Assembly: GCA_019113475.1 (NCBI GenBank)
Contig: DXHJ01000106.1
Coordinates: forward strand, 1 to 43,852
Source of the DNA: Candidatus Dorea intestinavium
GTDB taxonomy: Bacteria; Bacillota; Clostridia; Lachnospirales; Lachnospiraceae
DNA length: 43,852 nt
Direction of reading: 5' to 3'
Shown here: positions 39,530 to 43,852 of the stretch, one piece after another
How positions within the stretch are numbered: the first letter of the stretch is position 1
Layout of the letters: each line of letters opens with the position of its first letter
Made by a program: the position numbers and the translations under genes
The notes under the pieces: generated by a model
The model's database searches: none
What the model was told of the DNA's origin: nothing
What the model saw: the letters and a program-made list of their open reading frames with translations, nothing else

Positions 39530-39953
39530 CGTGCTCAACCTCCGCTTTTATCTTTTGAATCATCTCTTGATATTCTTCATCGGTAAGATATTTTTTATCA
39601 GGATTCATTAAAAAGGTACCACCCCATTCATCTTCTCCCGCATATTTTGGTACCAAATGAAAATGTAAATGACTTCCTGTATCACCATAAGCTCCATAAT
39701 TTAACTTATCGGGCTGAAATACCTTATGAATAGCTTTTGCTGCCTTATTTACATCTTCAAAGAAATCCCTACGTTCCTCTTCTGATAAGTCCACCATTTC
39801 TCCTACATGACGGTTAAATGCCACAATACAACGTCCTGGTTTGCTTTGTTCCTTAAAAAGAATTAAGCTACTAACTTTAAGTTCACAAATAGGAATACCA
39901 AACTTAGCAAGTGCTTCTCCTCCTACACAATAACCACAATTTTGATCGATCAT
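39519..39953 (-). CDS. HIT family (histidine triad) protein
   Basis: About 144 residues. The active-site triad is 'HLHFHLVP' near residue 100, and an N-terminal 'CGYC' could bind zinc. HIT proteins hydrolyse or transfer nucleotidyl groups, for example AMP-lysine or adenylylated metabolites. Start: AAGGAGG is 2 nt from the ATG at 39959 and 8 nt from the ATG at 39953, so the latter is preferred. It is first gene of a two-gene unit with the MFS transporter. Confidence 0.93.
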   Translation of the reverse strand: MIDQNCGYCVGGEALAKFGIPICELKVSSLILFKEQSKPGRCIVAFNRHVGEMVDLSEEERRDFFEDVNKAAKAIHKVFQPDKLNYGAYGDTGSHLHFHLVPKYAGEDEWGGTFLMNPDKKYLTDEEYQEMIQKIKAEVEHDDN

Positions 39954-39959
39954 TTTCAT

Positions 39960-40163
39960 ATCCTCCTTCTAGTCTACCTCTTTAAGTACACTTTTCCTCA
40001 TTTATTTCCGACACTTATCGCATCTTACAATTAAAATACTAGTCTTAATACTCGGTAATTGTAACCGCATTTTCTTCATATTAATAGGACTTTCTTACTT
40101 TTCTCCAAATTAAAAGAGAATCTTGCTTAATAACCGGAAAATTCCTTCAATAAGATCAGTTTT
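39960..40163. other. Intergenic region between the HIT and Gfo/Idh/MocA genes
   Basis: About 200 nt, AT-rich. Both flanking genes are on the minus strand, so this should hold the end of one transcript and the promoter of the HIT gene. I see a weak TTGTAA-N17-AAATAA but no convincing terminator hairpin or small gene. Confidence 0.5.
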
Positions 40164-41249
40164 CTAGTTATCAAAAGGAAATTTAATCACCTGATTTGTC
40201 TTCGTTGCTTGATAAATAGCCGTGAATAATTCTACTGATTTTCTTCCTTCTTTGGCATCAACAAAAGGCTTTTTCTGCGTTAAAATTCCGGTTATAAAAT
40301 CTTCTATTTGTTTCTTGTGATAATAACTGGTAGCATCAACACTGGCAAAAAAGTCGTTATCTTCTTTTTTCCACTTTTCACTATTTTTTTCTTCCCCAGG
40401 AATCGTCCATAAATCATTATAAGGGGCTTCTTCAATAGTCGATTTACCAGGCAAAAACATTGCACCACCATCAGTTTGTACTCCCACTCCAGCGCCATTA
40501 CTACCAAAAATATGGACTTTGCCATAAAGTGCGGGATTTTGACTATTGGAGACCACAATATTACCAATTCCGCCATTTTTAAAACGAATAACGGCAGCCG
40601 CTGTATCTTCAACTTCTAAATAGTCGTGATTGATATTACTACAAAGGCCATAAACTTCATCTACTTCGCCCATGTACCACTGCAATAAATCAAGTTGATG
40701 AAGTGCTTGATTAATCAAAACACCGCCTCCTTCCCCTTTTAGGGTTCCGCGCCAAGGATCACTATCATAATAATCCCGGTCTCGCCACCCGAGCATAGTC
40801 ACAAGTCCTAGCGAAGGAGTCCCTATTTTTCCTTCTTCAATGGCTTTTTTTATTCTTTGACTGGGCTTGTAATAACGCCTTTGAACAATCATCCCTATTT
40901 GCACCTTATTTCTTTTTCCAGCTTCTATAATTTGATCACAATCTTGAAGCGAGGAAGCAAGGGGTTTTTCGATGATTACGTTACAGCCACAATCTGCTGC
41001 CCAAACGGCCGCCTTGGCATGAAGAGGATGAGGTGTACACACACTGACTACATCTAAATCGCATTCTTCAATCATTTGTTTTACATCCGTATAAGCTTTG
41101 ACCTGATATTTATCGGCAAAATTCTTTGTTTTTCCTAGCTCTCTACCACACACTGCGACAAACTGTGACTGCTCTATCTCTCTATAAGCCTTAGCATGAA
41201 AGTCTCCTATTTTCCCACAGCCTATAATTCCTGTTCTTAACCGTTTCAT
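40164..41249 (-). CDS. Gfo/Idh/MocA family oxidoreductase
   Basis: A 361-residue NAD(P)-dependent sugar dehydrogenase-type enzyme. The Rossmann start is 'RTGIIGCGKIGDFHAKAYR'. The 'EKPLAS' motif near residue 95 holds the conserved Lys. 'GGGVLINQALHQLDLLQWYMG' near residue 175 carries the active-site His-Asp region. It probably oxidises or epimerises a sugar or inositol, with the substrate unknown. It starts 23 nt after the unidentified gene at 41273-42145 with GAGG upstream, so they form a two-gene operon. Confidence 0.95.
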   Translation of the reverse strand: MKRLRTGIIGCGKIGDFHAKAYREIEQSQFVAVCGRELGKTKNFADKYQVKAYTDVKQMIEECDLDVVSVCTPHPLHAKAAVWAADCGCNVIIEKPLASSLQDCDQIIEAGKRNKVQIGMIVQRRYYKPSQRIKKAIEEGKIGTPSLGLVTMLGWRDRDYYDSDPWRGTLKGEGGGVLINQALHQLDLLQWYMGEVDEVYGLCSNINHDYLEVEDTAAAVIRFKNGGIGNIVVSNSQNPALYGKVHIFGSNGAGVGVQTDGGAMFLPGKSTIEEAPYNDLWTIPGEEKNSEKWKKEDNDFFASVDATSYYHKKQIEDFITGILTQKKPFVDAKEGRKSVELFTAIYQATKTNQVIKFPFDN

Positions 41250-41272
41250 TGCTTAATCCTCATTTTTTCCTT

Positions 41273-42145
41273 TTAATAATAGATTGGTACTAGGTATACT
41301 CCTTGTACTGGTACCATACTATAGCGTTTTGTCATGGGAAAGATCTGATAAAGAGCATTGTTGATTTTTAGAACCGCCATCTCTCCCTTTTTCATTTCTT
41401 CCACTTGCTGACCCATCTCTTTGAGAAAGTTTATTGTTTGTTCTCTTCGATTCATAACAGTCGTATTTAAAACAACCATATCGATGAAAATAGCTTTCCT
41501 TCTTTCTAAATAAGGAAAGGCCAGATTAATTCCCTGTAAAAAAGGGTTCTTAAATAAATTGCTTTTAGCTTTTAGAAAATTACTAGAAAGGCTTTCTAAG
41601 CTACTGTGAAACTGCGCTTCCCACACTAGTTTATAAAGCTCATTTTGTAGGGTTAATGCCAACATTTTTTCTTGTACTTTTTCTTGTTCTAAAGCAGAAA
41701 ATAATTCATGGAGACAGCCACTTTCTCTTAGAAGCCACAATAAAAGGATCGTTTTTTCCTGTGGTTCCTGCTCTTCTAGTAGTTCTTTTCTAAGTCCCTC
41801 TTTACTAGTAACATAAGTCTCTTTTTCACTTCTATAGGCCTTTAATTCCAGTCCTGCTGTATAATAATTAATGTCACAGCCCAAGATATCTGGTACTTCT
41901 TCCAGCAAATCTTCTTCCTTTAGAAATAATACTATTTCATTTTCCAATTTTTTTGCTTCTCTTTTCTTTAACCCTTTCGCCGTGAAAACGGCTTCTTCTA
42001 CTTTTTCTTTTTCTAATCCTGCTTCTAAAACAAGAGCTGCTGCCACTGCTCTAAGAACTGCGCTTTTAGCCAGTGAATCGTGAAGACTATCCTGACCATC
42101 TAAAGCGAGAATTGCATATTGTCTAGATAACGTTAGTTCCTCCAT
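41273..42145 (-). CDS. Unrecognised protein, possibly GPP34-like
   Basis: 290 residues, mostly alpha-helical, rich in Glu, Lys and Leu, with no signal peptide or clear membrane segment. The N-terminus 'MEELTLSRQYAILALDGQDS' followed by 'AVLRAVAAALVLEAGLE' is reminiscent of GPP34 (GOLPH3-like) proteins, but I cannot confirm this. The C-terminus 'LKINNALYQIFPMTKRYSMVPVQGVYLVPIYY' is unusually aromatic and hydrophobic. It is cotranscribed with the Gfo/Idh/MocA enzyme, so a sugar-related role is possible. Start: ATG at 42145 has GGGAGG at 6-nt spacing, and a TTG at 42160 lies before that site. Confidence 0.7.
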   Translation of the reverse strand: MEELTLSRQYAILALDGQDSLHDSLAKSAVLRAVAAALVLEAGLEKEKVEEAVFTAKGLKKREAKKLENEIVLFLKEEDLLEEVPDILGCDINYYTAGLELKAYRSEKETYVTSKEGLRKELLEEQEPQEKTILLLWLLRESGCLHELFSALEQEKVQEKMLALTLQNELYKLVWEAQFHSSLESLSSNFLKAKSNLFKNPFLQGINLAFPYLERRKAIFIDMVVLNTTVMNRREQTINFLKEMGQQVEEMKKGEMAVLKINNALYQIFPMTKRYSMVPVQGVYLVPIYY

Positions 42146-42194
42146 ATCATTCCTCCCCAAGTAGCATTCCTTTTACTACTTGTACTTATGATTT

Positions 42195-42223
42195 AACGTA
42201 TCTCTTTACCAGTCTTTTGTCAA
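42195..42223 (-). promoter_or_regulatory. Promoter of the GPP34-like/Gfo operon
   Basis: On the minus strand a perfect TTGACA (42223-42218), 17-nt spacer, TACGTT (42200-42195), about 50 nt before the start codon. It lies just downstream of the rubrerythrin terminator. Confidence 0.6.
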
Positions 42224-42229
42224 CGAAAA

Positions 42230-42253
42230 AGACGCCATCAAATGATGGCATCT
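42230..42253 (-). terminator. Terminator of the ferredoxin-rubrerythrin gene
   Basis: Inverted repeat AGACGCCATCA / TGATGGCATCT with one mismatch and a tight loop. On the minus strand it is followed by TTTTTCG, about 20 nt after the stop codon. Confidence 0.78.
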
Positions 42254-42272
42254 CTTTTCTTAATTATTCTAA

Positions 42273-43448
42273 CTAATAATTTTCCGTATTAATCTCAAAA
42301 TAAGCCTTAGGATAAGCGCAAACGGGACATATTTCCGGAGCACAGGTACCAACTACAATATGACCACATCTACGGCATTCCCAAACTTTCACTTCACTTC
42401 TGGCAAAAACTTTGGCCATTTCCACATTTTTTAATAGGGCCCGATAACGTTCTTCGTGATGTTTTTCGATGGCAGCTACCATTCTAAACTTCGCTGCTAA
42501 AATCGGAAAGCCCTCTTCTTCAGCCGTTTTAGCAAAGCCATCATACATATCTGTCCACTCATAGTTTTCTCCCTCAGCAGCTGCTTCTAGGTTTTCTGCC
42601 GTATTTCCAATTCCAGACATTTCTTTGAACCACATTTTGGCATGTTCTTTTTCATTATCTGCTGTTTTAAGGAAGAGAGCGGCAATCTGTTCCATCCCCT
42701 CCTCTTTGGCTTTTGAAGCAAAATAAGTGTACTTATTTCTTGCCTGTGATTCGCCAGCAAAGGCTGCTTCTAAATTTTTTTCTGTCTGAGTCCCGGCGTA
42801 TTTGTTCTTGCTATTTTCATTTATTTCTTCCAGGTTTTCACCTTTTGCCTTGCAGACTGGGCAAATAGGCTCTACTCCTTCTGCTACTTCAAAAACGGCA
42901 TTACAAATTTTACATTTGAATTTTTTCATTGTCGCTTTCTCCTTTGGCGGGTTTTCGTTACAAGGTATTAACTCTAAAAGTCTTTTTGCTACTTCCAGGG
43001 GAAAATCTTCAGTTGGTGGATGAGCAATCAGCTCTTTTAATAGGTTCCTTGCATTTGCACTTTGCGGCAACATAAAACCTGCTTCACGCAGTAAATCTTC
43101 GGCATTTAATCTAGCTGATTTTGCAAAAGCTCGCATAAGACGATTGAGTCCTTCGTTTTCTGTTTTCTTAGCTAGTGCTTGCGCAATGTTTTCTTGTTTT
43201 ATTTTGCTTTTAGCTAATGCATTTAATGCAGCTATTACTTCTTCATCCTTTTTTTGTTGTGGTGGCATTTCTACCGGTATTAAAGAAATAGCTTTGCTAG
43301 GACAGGCCTCGGCACAAACTCCACAGCCAATGCATTTATTAACATCGATAATACTGTTTTCTGTATCCGTGGCATTCGTAGGACAAACGTAAAGGCAAAG
43401 GCAATCTTTTGTACACAGTCTTATATTTCTAACAGCAACTTTTTTCAT
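42273..43448 (-). CDS. Ferredoxin - rubrerythrin fusion protein
   Basis: 391 residues in five parts. A two-cluster ferredoxin covers about 1-60 (C12, C16, C18, C22 and C39, C42, C45, C49). A helical linker covers about 65-165. A rubredoxin-like knuckle has C179, C182, C196 and C199. A rubrerythrin four-helix diiron domain covers about 215-350 ('[17 protein letters not shown]', '[10 protein letters not shown]', 'IEKHHEERY'). A C-terminal rubredoxin site has C358, C361, C374 and C377. It would reduce peroxide with electrons relayed through its own ferredoxin. M174 (ATG at 42929) has AAAGGAG 9 nt upstream and could also start a normal-sized 218-residue rubrerythrin. It overlaps the upstream gene by ATGA. 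Confidence 0.92.
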   Translation of the reverse strand: MKKVAVRNIRLCTKDCLCLYVCPTNATDTENSIIDVNKCIGCGVCAEACPSKAISLIPVEMPPQQKKDEEVIAALNALAKSKIKQENIAQALAKKTENEGLNRLMRAFAKSARLNAEDLLREAGFMLPQSANARNLLKELIAHPPTEDFPLEVAKRLLELIPCNENPPKEKATMKKFKCKICNAVFEVAEGVEPICPVCKAKGENLEEINENSKNKYAGTQTEKNLEAAFAGESQARNKYTYFASKAKEEGMEQIAALFLKTADNEKEHAKMWFKEMSGIGNTAENLEAAAEGENYEWTDMYDGFAKTAEEEGFPILAAKFRMVAAIEKHHEERYRALLKNVEMAKVFARSEVKVWECRRCGHIVVGTCAPEICPVCAYPKAYFEINTENY

Positions 43449-43852
43449 TGGGCACTCCTCCTTTCTATTTTTTCAAATTTCCAAGAAGGAACTTTGCAAA
43501 CCGGACAAAGTGTGGGAGCCTCATCTCCGATAAAGACAAATCCACAAGCAGTACATACCCAAATCTCGGTATCGGCAAGAAGAGCTTCCCCTTCTTTCTC
43601 ATATCTTTGTAGTAAACTATTTAAAATACGAGTTACCTTTTCGCTCCAGGTATTCGCTCTTAGTGCGCCGCGATCACCCTTCGCACTTGCTGTTGTTTTA
43701 ACATCAACCAAACCATGTTTTAAATCACTTTGAATAAGTTCTGCTATTTCTGTCGTTTTAGCTGTTTCTACTACAGAGGCAATATCCATAAAATATTGAG
43801 CAAGTTTTGTAAAAAGTTCACTTTCTTCCTGTTTGTACTGCTTTTCACATCC
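43445..43852 (-). CDS. Rubredoxin-domain protein (5' end outside window)
   Basis: At least 135 residues. The frame is open to the right edge with no stop ('[20 protein letters not shown]' precedes the first internal Met at 43789), so the true N-terminus lies outside. The visible part is a helical, ferritin-like or linker segment followed by a C-terminal rubredoxin-type site, '[22 protein letters not shown]' with two CxxC pairs. It is probably the C-terminus of a multidomain rubrerythrin-like or flavin/iron peroxidase component. Its stop overlaps the ferredoxin-rubrerythrin start (ATGA), so both belong to one oxidative-stress operon. Confidence 0.8.
   Translation of the reverse strand, partial: GCEKQYKQEESELFTKLAQYFMDIASVVETAKTTEIAELIQSDLKHGLVDVKTTASAKGDRGALRANTWSEKVTRILNSLLQRYEKEGEALLADTEIWVCTACGFVFIGDEAPTLCPVCKVPSWKFEKIERRSAQ

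Noticed and set aside
1-43852. tRNA, rRNA, CRISPR, insertion sequence, prophage or riboswitch
   Set aside because: I looked for clover-leaf ends, regular spaced repeats, transposase motifs and long structured leaders, and found none that I could support. A covariance-model scan would be needed to exclude small RNAs.

Overview
The window is a low-GC chromosomal segment of a strictly anaerobic Firmicute, most likely a Clostridia member close to Lachnospirales. The grounds are strong AAGGAGG ribosome binding sites, YesM/YesN-type two-component genes, a double-cubane-cluster protein with its activase, a rubrerythrin/ferredoxin cluster, and many Na+-coupled transporters. I saw no rRNA, tRNA, CRISPR array, insertion sequence or phage gene. 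Both end genes (a MATE exporter and a rubredoxin-domain protein) are cut by the window edges.

Layout. 1-3.9 kb: MATE and Mef-like MFS exporters, then an alanine/Na+ symporter. 3.9-14 kb (minus strand): a signal-peptidase-II-like gene, then a seven-gene operon transcribed from 13971 down to 4429. It encodes a GH94 phosphorylase that resembles N,N'-diacetylchitobiose phosphorylase much more than cellobiose phosphorylase, a hexose-phosphate mutase, a YesM-like sensor kinase, a sugar-binding lipoprotein, two permeases and a YesN-like regulator. Together these would sense, import and phosphorolyse a disaccharide, probably chitobiose. No transporter ATPase is encoded there. 14-22 kb: glyA, an SDR oxidoreductase, an NSS transporter, an AmmeMemoRadiSam pair (AmrB-AmrA fusion plus AmrS), tag, bacterioferritin, and a membrane PH-domain protein.

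22-29.5 kb (minus strand): two adjacent operons. One is a three-gene ABC importer of the Fe(III)/phosphorylated-substrate type. The other is double-cubane reductase, DUF3343 and activase. Their promoters share an identical 16-base element placed exactly 21 nt upstream of each putative -10, so I infer co-regulation. A cysteine-desulfurase-like gene lies immediately upstream. 30.7-35.5 kb (plus strand): a compact operon of VTT membrane protein, Fe-S CCG-domain protein, AhpD-like protein, ArsS-like radical SAM enzyme, C_GCAxxG_C_C protein and a fused double glycosyltransferase. This matches clusters usually labelled 'arsenosugar biosynthesis', but no ArsM methyltransferase is present. It is bordered by a second VTT protein, a kinase-fold protein with an altered catalytic loop, and a double-rhodanese lipoprotein whose promoter carries a perfect 14-bp palindrome.

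38-43.9 kb (minus strand): MFS and HIT genes, a Gfo/Idh/MocA oxidoreductase with an unrecognised partner, and an oxidative-stress cluster. The last contains a ferredoxin-rubrerythrin fusion with a preserved internal ribosome binding site and start codon. The best candidates for an incompletely described system are the double-cubane/ABC pair with its shared promoter element and the ArsS-like cluster without ArsM.
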